NCBI GenBank assembly: GCA_963932465.1
Contig: OZ010791.1
Span: forward strand, 150,085,915 to 150,149,914
DNA: 64,000 nt
Origin: Maratus speciosus
Lineage: Eukaryota > Arthropoda > Arachnida > Araneae > Salticidae
Direction: 5' to 3'
A program made the translations under genes and the position numbers. Each line of letters begins with the position of its first letter. Within the stretch, counting starts at the first letter, position 1. The notes below the pieces were generated by a model. It saw only the letters and a program-made list of their open reading frames with translations, searched no databases and was not told where the DNA came from. This document shows, one piece after another, positions 1 through 10,479 of the stretch.

Positions 1-523
1 GTTTTACGTTTTATAGCTGAATAAAATTTTAGAAAAACATGCGGTATGCGTGGTGGTGTGTATACATTGTAGAGTGTGCATTACTGTCTATGGTCGTAAA
101 TGGCTCAGAGGTGTTTTTTAACTGTGTTATGCATTTTCCAACATATGTATATTTAGTTTGTACATACTATGATGGGTCTGTATATGAATAAAGTCATATA
201 CAGGGCTATACCAAAAACTGAATACGTTATCGTCTATGATTGGTAATTACTGGAAGTATGATTTTAGTTATCTTAATCTTTTCCTAAATGAAATAAGATT
301 TAATTTAATATTTGGTGTGTATAAAAATTTGTAGATTATATGTCGGGGTATACAAAATATTTCGAATTATCATACATGGGTAAATGCTGAAAATAAATTT
401 TTAAATATGTTTTGCGTTTTATAGCTGAATAAAATTTTAGCAAACCACATGGAGTGTATAGAAATCTAAAGAAAATATATAGGGCTGGTTAAAAGAATTC
501 GAATATCTTATCGACTGTAGACT
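1..523. repeat. AT-rich tract with a 40-bp direct repeat 410 bp apart
   Basis: Positions 1-40 and 411-453 are near-identical (core TTTTATAGCTGAATAAAA followed by TTTTAG), and AACTGTGTTATGC recurs at about 119 and 760. This suggests fragments of one older repeat or a degenerate tandem unit cut by the window edge. No coding potential is visible and no family was recognised. Confidence 0.5.
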
Positions 524-741
524 TTAACACTTTTAGGGGCAAAGCAATTCCATTCCTAAAGTGTTAAAATTAATGAAAACACCGGAATTTGAAAACAAAT
601 TTATTTGTAAATAAGAAAAAGCTATATTTTATATACATAATAAGCTGATAATTTTTTTATTGAAATTCTCGTGTCATTGTGGCATTTGGGAATTAAAATT
701 AAGTGGTTTCATAAGCATACCACCACCGCACAAGGGGTTAA
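524..741 (+). mobile_element. TTAA-flanked mini-element, family Q copy 1
   Basis: A 218-bp unit bounded by TTAA on both sides, with imperfect inverted ends TTAACACTTTTAGGGGCAAA and (read inward from the right) TTAACCCCTTGTGCGG. It matches 3164-3370 in the opposite orientation along its length. A TTAA target with CCCTTT-type ends is typical of piggyBac-mobilised MITEs. It has no coding capacity. The family assignment is inferred from target and ends only. Confidence 0.6.
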
Positions 742-1130
742 TTGCTAAAATTGGGTGTTAAACTGTGTTATGCGTTTTCTAAATTGCTTATTTAGGTATC
801 TTCTTTTACCTTATTAAAAAGTGAAAGTTTCATTACATTATACTGAAAGTGTTTCATAATCTATGCATGACGCAGGGTTTTTATGTCTTGTTTACTTTTC
901 ATCTGTTTTTGAATTTTTGTTCCAATTGTACACCGAGCGCAATTAACAGGTTCCCGAAAAAATCGGTTTCTATTGTATATAAAAAATTCGGAATTGAAGT
1001 TCAATATGCAGCACAGTTACTCAGTAATTATTGTTCAAAGTTTTTCTTTCTAAAAGTAATTAATTAATGTTTTCTATTTAAGTTGGTACGAAAAAAGTTT
1101 ATTTTACTGTATGAAGTTTTTTTTCTCCTT

Positions 1131-1165
<35 letters not shown>

Positions 1166-1260
1166 TATCTTTGTGTTGTTTTAAAGGACTAAATGATTAA
1201 CATACTGGCTGGAAAACAAAAGATGCTCTGTGCATAAATGTGTGGGTTCAATGCTGTGCT
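742..1260. other. No gene; AT-rich with a long T-run
   Basis: A 72-codon open frame at 849-1067 has no recognisable motif and is probably chance. A T-run of more than 30 bases ends near 1164. Nothing else is supported. Confidence 0.6.
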
Positions 1261-1678
1261 CAGCCCCGTGCGAAAGTGGGGGGGGCGAAGGGGGCGGTCG
1301 ACTTGGCCGCGTAAGTTGAGGGAGCGCTAAATATATACTACCAACGTCTTTTTTTAACTCAAATACTAACAACAGTTGAAAATGGCCAGAAGAAAAGAGA
1401 GAAAGGTGGAGAAAAATCTGTCCAAAACATCGAAATCTCTCTAACAATTAACTGCAATTTTCACTTGTGTTATTTGGTTGCTTGGAATTTCTTAATTACT
1501 ATAAAATTATACGTTTTAAAGTTCCAAAACAAGCGCAAAAAATTTATTCAATAGTCTTTATTTTTGTTGCTGCGCTTTATCAATTTTGTGGCCCTTGTCA
1601 CAAAGAAAAAGTGAGGGGGGGGGGGGGCGTCAAATTGAGACTTTTCCCCCGGCGCAGTTTTTTCTCCGCACGCCCCTG
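1261..1678. mobile_element. Small hAT-like non-autonomous element
   Basis: The left end reads CAGCCCCGTGCGAAAG and the right end, read inward, CAGGGGCGTGCGGAGA. The flanking octamers are GCTGTGCT and GCTGTGTA (6 of 8 identical). CAG termini with an 8-bp duplication are the hAT signature. At 418 bp it cannot encode a transposase. It carries a G-run of about 13 near 1615-1627 and shorter G-rich runs near its left end. Confidence 0.65.
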
Positions 1679-2378
1679 GCTGTGTAAACTTTTTCATAGT
1701 TTCTTTTTCACGAAAGGAGAAATCGGATCACTTTCTCTTCAAAAGTCTTCCCTGAATGATTCCTCTCTACAGTATGTCCATATGTCCAAACCTCGGTAGT
1801 GACTCACAGCATAGATTTTATTTTCTCAAAGTAGTATTTTTAAAAATATGTTTTTTATGCTAAAACATTCAAAAATACGTGATTTTCACGGTAAACCTTA
1901 GCATGAAAAATTCATCTAAATAAAAACTAGGGCAAGTATAAGTTTTTCTTTTTTCTTTTGCTCTTACCAATCAGAAAAGAGAAAGTTTATGGGTCAGGAA
2001 ATGGCAACACAAAGCGAGGGATATAAACGCGATATTTGATGATTCTCTGCCTCTTACGTGCTTTCCACTAGGGGATTTATAGACACTATCGAGGTCAGAG
2101 TGGTATGGAAGACTAAGGATTCATGCAATTCCGCCTAACGTTCTAGATTACGTTTGAGATAGGATACGTTATGCTCCGGACGAAATTGGTTCATGGAAAG
2201 ATACTCTATAAAGAATAAATTTAATACCGAAATGTAATGATGGATATCAAGTATTTTTATAATAATAATTTAGCACGAAATATCTGTTATTATTTAAAAT
2301 GAGTCCTGGCAATTAATGAACAATTTTTGTATTTTCATAGTTATATTTTCATTATTTGATTGACACAAAAGAAGTTAC
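1679..2378. other. No gene; unclassified AT-rich DNA
   Basis: I see no repeat ends, long frames or RNA-like structure between the hAT-like element and the A-family MITE that follows. Confidence 0.5.
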
Positions 2379-2804
2379 TTAAGGCGGTATGAAAAAAAAA
2401 TATTTTCCCACGCTCAACTATTAAAAATTTTCGGACACATTTTCAGACTCATTTTTAAAAGTGAAAACATGAAACTTGCTGATGTGATTTTTGAAGAGAT
2501 ATACAAGCGGCCGCGTGTTTTCATTTTTTACTCAGTTAATTAGAACTTGAATTACAAACAATTATTTTCCCAGTATGACCATTTTTTTCGTTCCTAGCTC
2601 TCTCGCTTTGGGAAATTCGGCTCAAAACACCAACTTTGACAGCATTTCTTGCAATATATTCTACGTTTATCAAAAAATGGACAAGCAAGACACATTGTAT
2701 AATTACTGAATAAGAGAATCGCGCCAATTTGATGCATTTCAAGACAAAGATGAATTTAAAAATGAGTCAGAAAAAAAGCGGTTTGGATTTAAGTGCACCC
2801 TTAA
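2379..2804 (+). mobile_element. Family A TTAA MITE, copy A1
   Basis: Full-length copy. It starts TTAAGGCGGTATG, has the subterminal CTCAAC-TATT-AAAATTTTC segment, a central AGCGGCCGCG and the TTCGG-TCAAAAC block, and ends GTGCACCCTTAA. The right TTAA at 2801-2804 is also the left target of the adjoining B1 element, so one element inserted at the edge of the other. Confidence 0.8.
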
Positions 2805-3167
2805 GGCTGTTCTCAAATTCGAACACATTCCTGAATTTAATATTTGGTGAGTGCTCTTATTCAGAAACTATGAAATCGATCAGTTTTTCAATTTTTCGAT
2901 AAAAGCGTAGGATCATTCTGAAAATACTCTTAAAAGTCGCCGTTTTAAACAAAAGTTTTGGACCCGACAGCCTGACAAAGGTCGTTATCAGACAACAATT
3001 ATTTATAACTCAAGATGTAATTCATTTATCCAAAAATACAAACTTTTCGATTTCAAAATCTTTTAATAGTCATGCCTGACAGTTTCATGGTTTTGCATTT
3101 AAAAACAAGTTCGCAAATGTGTGAGAAAGTTTCTCGGAGAAAAAATATTCTTTTAGAATACCCTTAA
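2801..3167 (-). mobile_element. Family B TTAA MITE, diverged copy B1
   Basis: Begins TTAAGGCTGTTCTCAAAT and ends GAATACCCTTAA. The internal order matches family B on the minus strand, though divergence is high and the right terminus is more A-like. It shares TTAA at both ends with neighbours A1 and Q2. The closest relative in the window is 55194-55567. Confidence 0.65.
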
Positions 3168-3370
3168 CCCTTTGAAGGGCAGTGGTACCATTTAATTTTA
3201 TTCCCCAGATGCCACAATGGTATCAGTAATTTGTAATAAAAATTTTCATTTATTATGTACACGAAGACAAACTTTTACTTATTTTCAAATAAATTTGTTC
3301 GTAAAATCTGGTGTCTATCAACCATTTAAAAATTCTAACAACAGAAGTACTTTGCCCCTGAAAAGTTTAA
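3164..3370 (-). mobile_element. TTAA mini-element, family Q copy 2
   Basis: Reverse-complement counterpart of 524-741. It opens TTAACCCTTTGAAGGGCAGT and closes at TTAA 3367-3370. Similarity to copy 1 includes the CATTGTGGCAT segment and the AAATTTATTTG segment. Its left TTAA is the right TTAA of B1, making a chain of three elements. Confidence 0.65.
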
Positions 3371-4833
3371 TATAATGCATATTTAGTGAGTGAGAAATAA
3401 TTAATTTGATATATAAAAAAAAGAATACGGGATGAAGTGAAAATATTTAAAAAAGTGAATATTAAGCATTCCAAACAATATATATAATTATATAACTAGT
3501 TTTAAGCAGCAATCGGACAATATTTACATTGCAATAAAAGTACAGTCCTGATAAAGAAAAAAAATGAAGTTAGTTATCCCCTCCATTTTAATAATTCTGT
3601 CGCAAATAATCAAATAAAAATTATTTGTGCTTTATAAGAATTTTAAAAATTATGTAGTTAATAAATGACTGTGAATATCATTCACTATCAGCTGCAATGC
3701 ATTGGGGTTATCTTTATATTAAAATACTAACTTAAAAATTCTCAAAAGTAACACCCAATGGTGACAATTTATTTTTAATCTACGGTTAAAATTAAGTCAT
3801 TTTATGGGAGACCGAGGCTAGTAGGATCAGTTTTTAGTTATTGATTTTTATTATTTTTTTGTTTCAGTTTTTTAACAAACTTTAACTGCACTTTTAAAGA
3901 ACAGGCATTTGGATATAAATACCCGGAGTTTTGAGTTTGTAGATTTTGTAGTTTATATTTAGAGGAAGACTAAAGTAAAAGGAAAATTGTGCGCCAACCT
4001 ACCCCGTCACGGGGAAAGTTGCCTATATCTATGTGGTAAGTTGGCACACACTTTATAAAAATTTAAATGAAACTCAAGTAAGACACGCAGTTAAGAGAAA
4101 TCAACTTCATTATTACCAGTAAGTTTAAACAAAGGCATTATCGCCGCACAATGTAAATTCTAGATTATACAGACATAAAAATAATGAATAAAACATTAAC
4201 AATGAGTAACTTCTATCCTACTCGATATCATCATCAGAGTTACAGTTGTCACAAATAAAAAATCGAGTGTCTCCGCTTGAGCAAGCCTCATGTGCCCAAA
4301 ATCTTGCATTGTAACCACTTTTCTCTTTGTTTGCTGTAGTTCAAGTTACCAGCACACACCTGACACCGAGCCAACTTGCCCCGTGTCCAATGCGCCTACT
4401 ACCCCCATAATAAATTTCTTCACAAAACGGAGGCGTAACCTTCTAAACATAAATAATCCAAGTAAATCACATATGGAATATGTACAGTTAATCATACACT
4501 AAGAAAAACGGCACAAGTTAAATCGCAAATATTAAGATAAGTATTAAAAATTAGAAAAAGAATGAAGCAACAAAAAATTACTTATGAGTGTAAAAAACAG
4601 AAAAATCGCAATAAATGTCCACTGCACGTAGGCAACGGTGCAAAACTACAATAAAGATTGTAAAAAGCAAGAACAAAGGTACACTGTGACTGGCTGCGCA
4701 ATCTATCCACAAACAGGAGATTTATGAGGACTGTGGCTACTTACCCCTGTAGCCAACTAGCCCCGGTTTCCTCTACATTTCACAACATTGCACAAAAAGT
4801 TTCGGAATTAAAATTATTTAAAAATTTTTCCTT
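3371..4833. other. No gene; one GC-rich hairpin near 4.0 kb
   Basis: Mostly AT-rich. At about 3988-4051, GTGCGCCAACCTACC is followed by an inverted GGTAAGTTGGCACAC, and related words (CCAACTTGCCCCG, GCCAACTAGCCCCGG) recur near 4370 and 4750. These may be remnants of an element with that end sequence, but no boundary is clear. A 70-codon frame at 4290-4502 lies here and is not recognisable. Confidence 0.4.
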
Positions 4834-5160
4834 CTCTAATGTTAAATTGCTTCTACACACTTTCTTTATTTTTTTTCCCTAAAAACATATCTTATCTTCA
4901 TGATTTTTGTATGAATATCTTACTTGCGATTGAAACAGAAATGTCTTACTTTTGTTTTGTTTTTATTTCAGAATTTTATGGTATGAAATAAAAATTGTAA
5001 ATTTACTGTTCGAAAAAATTAGGAGTGATAATCTGTAAAGATTTTCAATGTTTTCAGTTATGTAGTTCCTTATATGCGTATACAAAATTTTAGCTTTTTT
5101 CTTCAAGTAGTATTTTACTTATGCTTAAAAACTATTTATACATGAGTTTAAGGCTTGATC
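4834..5160 (+). repeat. Diverged relative of the interior of the 12.2-13.3 kb element
   Basis: Shares order and wording with about 12532-12850: TCTAATGTTAAATT, then CGAAAAAATTA, CTTC-AAGTAGT and TTATGCTTAA. Divergence is high and no inverted ends are seen here, so it is a solo internal fragment or an old decayed copy. Confidence 0.4.
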
Positions 5161-5372
5161 TAATTACAAAATTAACAGATATGATTCAAGCATGATTTCA
5201 TATATTGGAAATATAACTAGTATCGCTTTTGCACTATACTCGTACATAAAAAACTCCGTGTAAATCACCTGATGGACTTTTAATTTAAGCAACTGAATTA
5301 TATTTTTAAAAAGTTTTTTTTATCAAAAAATACGATATGGTACAGTAAGAACAGTGATATATTACATAAAAC

Positions 5373-6104
5373 TAGAGATCGACCGAAAGTTCGATTTCGT
5401 TTTCGTTTTCGGCCCAAAATCTCAGTTTTGCCGAAAATTCTTTGTCGTCGAAAATGCTTCCGAAAATTTGGCCGGACCGAAACTATTTATATTCCAAAAA
5501 TCTCGAGAATTTTCAACATTACTCGTTGATTTGAGCTATATTGGCTAAAATGAGACACTCTTTATTTATTGCTATGAACTTCACTCTTCATAATATCAGA
5601 CATGGTCATGACTGACTCAAGACGTGAGTGAAAATTATAAAGCATGAAATACATATAATGACTAAACTTAGAAGACGCTTTTTACGTGCTTATTACAAGA
5701 TGCAGACTTAACAGTAATAGAAAATTTTTAGTTTGAAACCACAGAAGTGTTTCGAATACTCTTTGAAAAAGTTCTAGTAAAACAGATGTTCATTTACAAA
5801 AATCATTACAAAGGTAAATCAAAGTATGCATACCTAAATTATTCTTTAATTAGAGGAAATTCGTATAATTAGAAAATCATTTTGTGTCGTTGATGAATTA
5901 ATTACAGTTTATAATATTTTATATGAAAATAAAAAGTTTTTGTCAGAAGCACAGAGAGCCAACTTGGACCACGCGCACGTAAAATTAATTACTTAATTTT
6001 ATTTTATTCCTTACATTTTCGTTTTCGACCGAAAATAAGAAGATTACCGAAATTCGGCTTTGGTTTCGGTTTCGGTCTTAAAAACCTGTGTCGGTCGATC
6101 CTTA
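5373..6104 (+). mobile_element. hAT-like element, copy K1
   Basis: Ends TAGAGATCGACCGA and (right end, inward) TAAGGATCGACCGA, flanked by CATAAAAC and CACAAAAC (7 of 8). Just inside each end lie short arrays of CGAAA/TTTCG words such as TTTCGTTTTCG and GGTTTCGGTTTCGG. It is paralogous to the outer parts of 6415-10479. The TTAA at 5708-5711 is the empty counterpart of the A2 insertion there. No transposase reading frame is visible. Confidence 0.7.
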
Positions 6105-6414
6105 CACAAAACTGGCACAATGCACAATAAAGTCTAAACTTAAATCATCATAAAAACAAGTAATGCACAGTGCATTTCGAAAGAAAGATGTCTTTCTTCA
6201 TCAGATATAAACAAGCCGTGATACCACTTTCAGTCTTGACCTGCTTTCACAATTGTAGCAAGTCATTTTTCGAAGAAATATATCTTTTTTCAAAATGGGT
6301 GGTGTAGTACTTATTTTTATGGTGGTTTAATTCATCTTTACCCTATAAAGTAAGAACTATCTTAAAGGATCTATAAAGTTAACACGCTTTTTACTTAACT
6401 TTACATATTTTAAG
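6105..6414 (-). mobile_element. Penelope-like fragment with hammerhead-like core (minus strand)
   Basis: On the minus strand, 6204-6174 reads CTGATGA, a self-complementary AAGAAAG/CTTTCTT arm pair with a 4-base loop, then CGAAA. This is the order of the conserved hammerhead core (CUGANGA, stem II, GAAA) found in Penelope-like elements. Stems I and III were not established. The K1 hAT appears inserted at the edge of this fragment. Resembles 31800-31895. Confidence 0.4.
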
Positions 6415-7089
6415 TAGAGTTCGACCTAATATTCGGTTTCGAATTCGGAGTTTTGGCAAATATTTGTTTTCCGCGAAAATACTGTCAAATATTCGGTCGT
6501 GACCAAAACAATCTGTATTTCTAAAAGCTCGTTTCTTCCATATGCAATTTTCAACATTACTCATCTATTTCAGCTGCATTGTTTCAAATGAGATTCTGTT
6601 TATTTATTGTTATGTACTTCACTTTTTATAATTATCAGTTACCACTGATTCAAGAGGTGAGTTCAAAACATAAGAAATTCATATATCACTAAAATTTGAA
6701 AACATTTTCCACTTGCTCATTAAAATGTGCAGACTTAAAGGTGTACTCGAATCCAAACTGCTTATTTTCTGACTCTCATTTAAATTCATTTTTATTCTGA
6801 AACGCATCCAATTGGTAGATTCTCTTTTCAGAAATTACATAATGTGAAGCGTTTGTCGATAGTTTGATAAAGGCAGAATATATTGCAAAAAAGTCCTTCC
6901 GGCCAGTGCCGGGAGGAAGAGGTAGCTTTCATAATCCTTATTTAGAAAAAGCCAACTTATATCATGCAAACACACGAAGCTCAATTAAGAGGAAACCGAA
7001 TGTAGGAGATTCAACACTAATTTTTATCAATACTAAATCATTATGGATGAGAATTTCGTGAAATTAGTCAGCTTTATCCAAGCCGCTTT

Positions 7090-9205
7090 TATTTAAAGTC
7101 ACTTATATTTGGCTGCCAAATTCGGCAATTTCTTAAAGCGCCTGTCATTTTAAGACAACATGGTGGATGAGGCTAAGCAGTGAACTTGGTCGAGACCTTA
7201 GTAATTGCTGTGCACATGCTCACTCACATCGGAATCGGTTAATATATAGGAGTGCTGTCGCATGCAAAAAATCAGATTTTTCAAAATGTCACCCACAATA
7301 GAAATTGAAACTGCTATATCTGAGCCATTTTTTAAGGTAAAGACAAACAAAAAATGCTCCTGAATCCTTATATCAAGATCAAATACTTAAGAAAGAAACC
7401 TTTTTCAATTTCTAATTTTTTTGCACCTCACTTTAAATATATATATATATTTTAATTTAATGGGCGCCATTTTGAAACAAGATGGCTGATGGATCTGGCC
7501 AGCGAACTTGGTCGAGGTGTACATCGAAATAGGCGAATACGTGTGTTATCGCGTGACAAATACAAGATCGTTTCAAAATGTTATCCATGCTAGAAATTCA
7601 AAGTGCTATAAATCAACCATTTTTTAAGATATCAACAAAAGAACAAATTTTCAGAAACGAAAACTGCTCCGGAATCTTTGTATCAAGGCCAAACACATAA
7701 AAAAATCTTTTTCATTTTCCAATTTTTTAATACCTCATTTTGAATTTTAAATTTAATTTCCTTTAAATGGCAACCCTTTTGAAACAAGATGGCGAATGAA
7801 GCTGGCCAACGAACTCGGTCGAGACATTGGTATGTACTATGTACAGACCAAGTTACATCCAAATAGGTTCATAAATACGCCTGTTATCGCGTGACAAAAA
7901 TCAGGTCGTTTTAAAATGTCAGCCACAAGAGAAATTCAAAATGCTATTACTCAACCATTTTTTTTAGATATAGACGAAAGAAAAACTGTTCCGGAATCTT
8001 TGTATTAAGGTCAAACACATACAAAAAAAATCTTTTTCATTTTCCAATTTTTTGGTATCTCGTTTAAATTTTTTTATTTTTTTATTTTTTTAAATGGCCG
8101 CCATTTTGAAATAAGATGGCGGATGAAGCTGGCCAACGAACTCGGTCGAGAGATTTGTATGTACTATGTACACACCAAGGTACATCCAAGTCGGTTCATA
8201 AATACGCCTGTTATTACGTGAGAAAAATCAGGACGTTTCAAAATGTCAGCCACGCTAGAAATTCAAAATGCTATAACTCAGCCATTTCTTAAGATATAGA
8301 CGAAACAAAAACTGCTCCCGAATCTTTTTATCAAGGTCAAACACACAAGAAGAAAATATTTTTTCAATTTTTAATTTTTGGCACCAAATTTCAAATTTAA
8401 ATTTTTCTTAAAATTTTAAATGGCCGCCATTTTTAAACAAGATGGCGGGTGAAGCTGGCCAACGAACCCGGTCGAGACATTGGTATGTACTATGGATAAA
8501 CGAAGTTACATCCAAATCGGTTCATAAATACGCCTTTTATCGCGTGACAAAATTCAGGATGTTTCAAAATGTCAGCCACGCTAGAAATTCAAAATGCTAT
8601 AACTCAGCCATTTTTTAAGATATAGACGAAACAAAAACTGCTCCGAAATCTTTGTATAAAGGTCAAATACATAAGAAAAAAATATTTTCCCATTTTCAAT
8701 TTTTGGTACCACATTTCAAATTTTAAATTTTTAGAAAAATTTTAAATGGCCGCCATTTTGAAACAAAATGGCGGATGAAGCTGGCCAACGAACTCGGTCG
8801 AGAGATTGGTATGTACTATGTACACACCGAATTACATCCAAATCGGTTCATAAATACGCCTTTTATCGCGTGACAAAATTCAGGACGTTTCAAAATGTCA
8901 GCCACTCTAGAAATTCAAAGTGCTATAACTCAGCCATTTTTTAAGATATAGACGAAACAAAAACTGCTCGGGAATCTTTGTATAAAGGTCAAATACATAA
9001 GAAAAAAATATTTTTCCATTTTCAATTTTTTGGTACCACATTTCAAATTTTAAATTTTTGGAAGAATTTTAAATGGCCGCCATTTTGAAACAAAATGGCG
9101 GATGAAGCTGGCCAACGAACTCGGTCGAGACATTGGTATGTACTATGTACACACCGAATTACATCGAAATCGGTTCATAATTACGGGAGTTACAGTGTGA
9201 CATAG
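7090..9205 (+). repeat. 326-bp tandem repeat array, about 6.5 units
   Basis: The landmark GATGGCGGATGAAGCTGGCC falls at about 7159, 7481, 7788, 8115, 8441, 8767 and 9094, giving spacings of about 322, 307, 327, 326, 326 and 327. The last four units are very similar; units become more diverged leftward. Each unit has an inverted CCGCCATTTTG/CAAAATGGCGG pair, a TCGGTCGAGA segment, a GGTTCATAAATACGCC segment and a TAACTCAGCCATTTTTTAAG segment. No open frame runs through the array. Confidence 0.9.
8750..8774. promoter_or_regulatory. Paired YY1/Pho-like motifs as a perfect inverted repeat
   Basis: CCGCCATTTTG and CAAAATGGCGG are exact reverse complements separated by AAA; 9077-9101 is identical, and units at 8097, 8422, 7769 and 7463 carry degenerate versions. 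The half-site matches the GCCGCCATNTT/AANATGGCGGC recognition element of YY1 and is close to that of its fly homologue Pho. Binding is inferred from motif match alone. Confidence 0.35.
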
Positions 9206-9333
9206 GTCAGATATATATATATATATATATATATATCAATTTTGAACGGAGGGTGGTTTCGGGGTCTGGGGGTCATGATCGATGAAAATATACCAAAATT
9301 TTTTGAAATCGCTTTCCTCCGAACGGCTGCAAT

Positions 9334-9362
9334 AGGTAGCTTTTTTGTAAAGAAAGCTACCT
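9334..9362. other. Terminal hairpin of L1
   Basis: Ten-base arms AGGTAGCTTT and AAAGCTACCT with a 9-base spacer sit exactly at the L1 boundary. The equivalent 49266-49292 in L2 has AGGTAG and GCTACCT arms. A terminal stem-loop at one end only is expected of rolling-circle transposons. Confidence 0.6.
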
Positions 9363-10479
9363 AAAAGGCTGTCAAAGTTGGCGTTTTGAACCGAATTTCG
9401 TGAAGGAGAGAGCTGAGAACGAAAAAAATAGTCACACTCAGAAAATAATTGTTTATAAATCAAGTTCAAATTAATCGAGCAAAAAATGGAAACACGCGGC
9501 CGCTTATATTATACATCTCTTCAAAAATGACATCAGCAAGTTACATGCTTTTACTTTAAAAATAAGTCTGAAAATGCGTCAGAAAATTTCGAGTTATTGT
9601 GCGGGGAAAAATATTTTTTTTTAATACCGCTTTAACAGTGATAGAATATTTTAATTTGAATACAGGCGAAGTGTTTCGAGCACGCTCTAAGATAGCTGTA
9701 GACTAAAAGTAGAGAATAAAGCAGTTGATGATCATTTACAAAAGTTATTATAAAAAGTATCTATACTTAAAACATTTTTTAATTGGATACCTTTAGTAAA
9801 ATTAGAAAATAATTTTGTGTTATTAATGAATTACGTTTTATTTCATAAAAAATTTAGAGGTTTTGGTCAGAGGCACCGGAGAAACAAATTGTGCACGGGG
9901 ATAAAATTTCCAAACAGCGTTTTGTTCAAAATTTTTTCACGGAGGGGGGGGGGGGGGGGTGTTGGAGGTTAACAAATATTTATTTTGATCTTGATGTTCA
10001 CATCGCAGAAGAAATTTATACAGTTTTATTCTTCCATACATTCTACTCTCACATATTATAAAATGGCTATTATGTTTCTAAATATATCTTCAATTTTACT
10101 TACATATATAAAAAAAAAAAACTTTTAAGAGATTATTTCAATTAATTTAAATGAAAAATATTAATAAACTGAAAGACTGTGTATATTTAAAAATTAAATA
10201 TACACTATTCAATTTGTTTTTCATTTTTTAACTGCATTGTCAATGTGTATATTTATATATGTGCATAATATATATTTATGTATGTGTGTTTGTTAGAAAT
10301 GTTTTTCTATATATGTATAATTAAAAAATAAATATGTATATATATATATGGTAATGTGTGTGTATTACTCCCTTTAAAATTATTTTTAAGACAGTTTTCG
10401 GCCCAAACTATAGGAAGATAACCAAAATTAGGTTTTTGTTCGGTTTCGGTCTTTAAAACTTCTTTTCGCTCGAACACTA

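Larger units (their letters stand above)
6894..9362 (+). mobile_element. L1: Helentron/HINE-like element with tandem-repeat core
   Basis: Inserted in A2 with AAAAG on both sides. It starts TCCTTCCGGCC, with a short GC-rich hairpin, then AGGTAGCTTTC at about 26 bp in. The core is a 326-bp tandem array, followed by (AT)n at about 9212-9236, roughly 100 bp of unique sequence, and a terminal hairpin with arms AGGTAGCTTT/AAAGCTACCT. L2 (49266-50648) has the same ends in the same order. Subterminal repeat, tandem core, microsatellite and terminal stem-loop recall DINE-1/HINE elements. That classification is inference; no Rep/helicase is present. Confidence 0.5.
6735..9635 (-). mobile_element. Family A MITE A2, split by element L1
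   Basis: The left part 6735-6893 begins TTAAAGGTGTACTCGAATCC; the right part 9363-9635 resumes at GGCTGTCAAAGTTGGCG and closes at TTAA 9632-9635. Together the halves give a full minus-strand A copy. The flanks GCAGAC and CAGTGATAG correspond to an uninterrupted GCAGACTTAACAGTAATAG at 5702-5720, direct evidence for TTAA-targeted insertion. Confidence 0.8.
6415..10479 (+). mobile_element. hAT-like element K2, expanded by nested insertions
   Basis: Left end TAGAGTTCGACC; right end (inward) TAGTGTTCGAGC. TSDs are ATTTTAAG and ATTTTGAG (7 of 8). The outer 320 bp and the 9636-9920 and 10390-10479 segments match K1. Between them lies A-family MITE A2, itself split by L1. A stretch of about 450 bp at 9930-10385, including a run of about 17 G at 9944, is absent from K1 and was either inserted here or lost there. 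No transposase frame remains. Confidence 0.7.

Noticed and set aside
7090..9205. CRISPR-like array
   Set aside because: Units are 326 bp tandem repeats without spacers, in eukaryotic transposon context.
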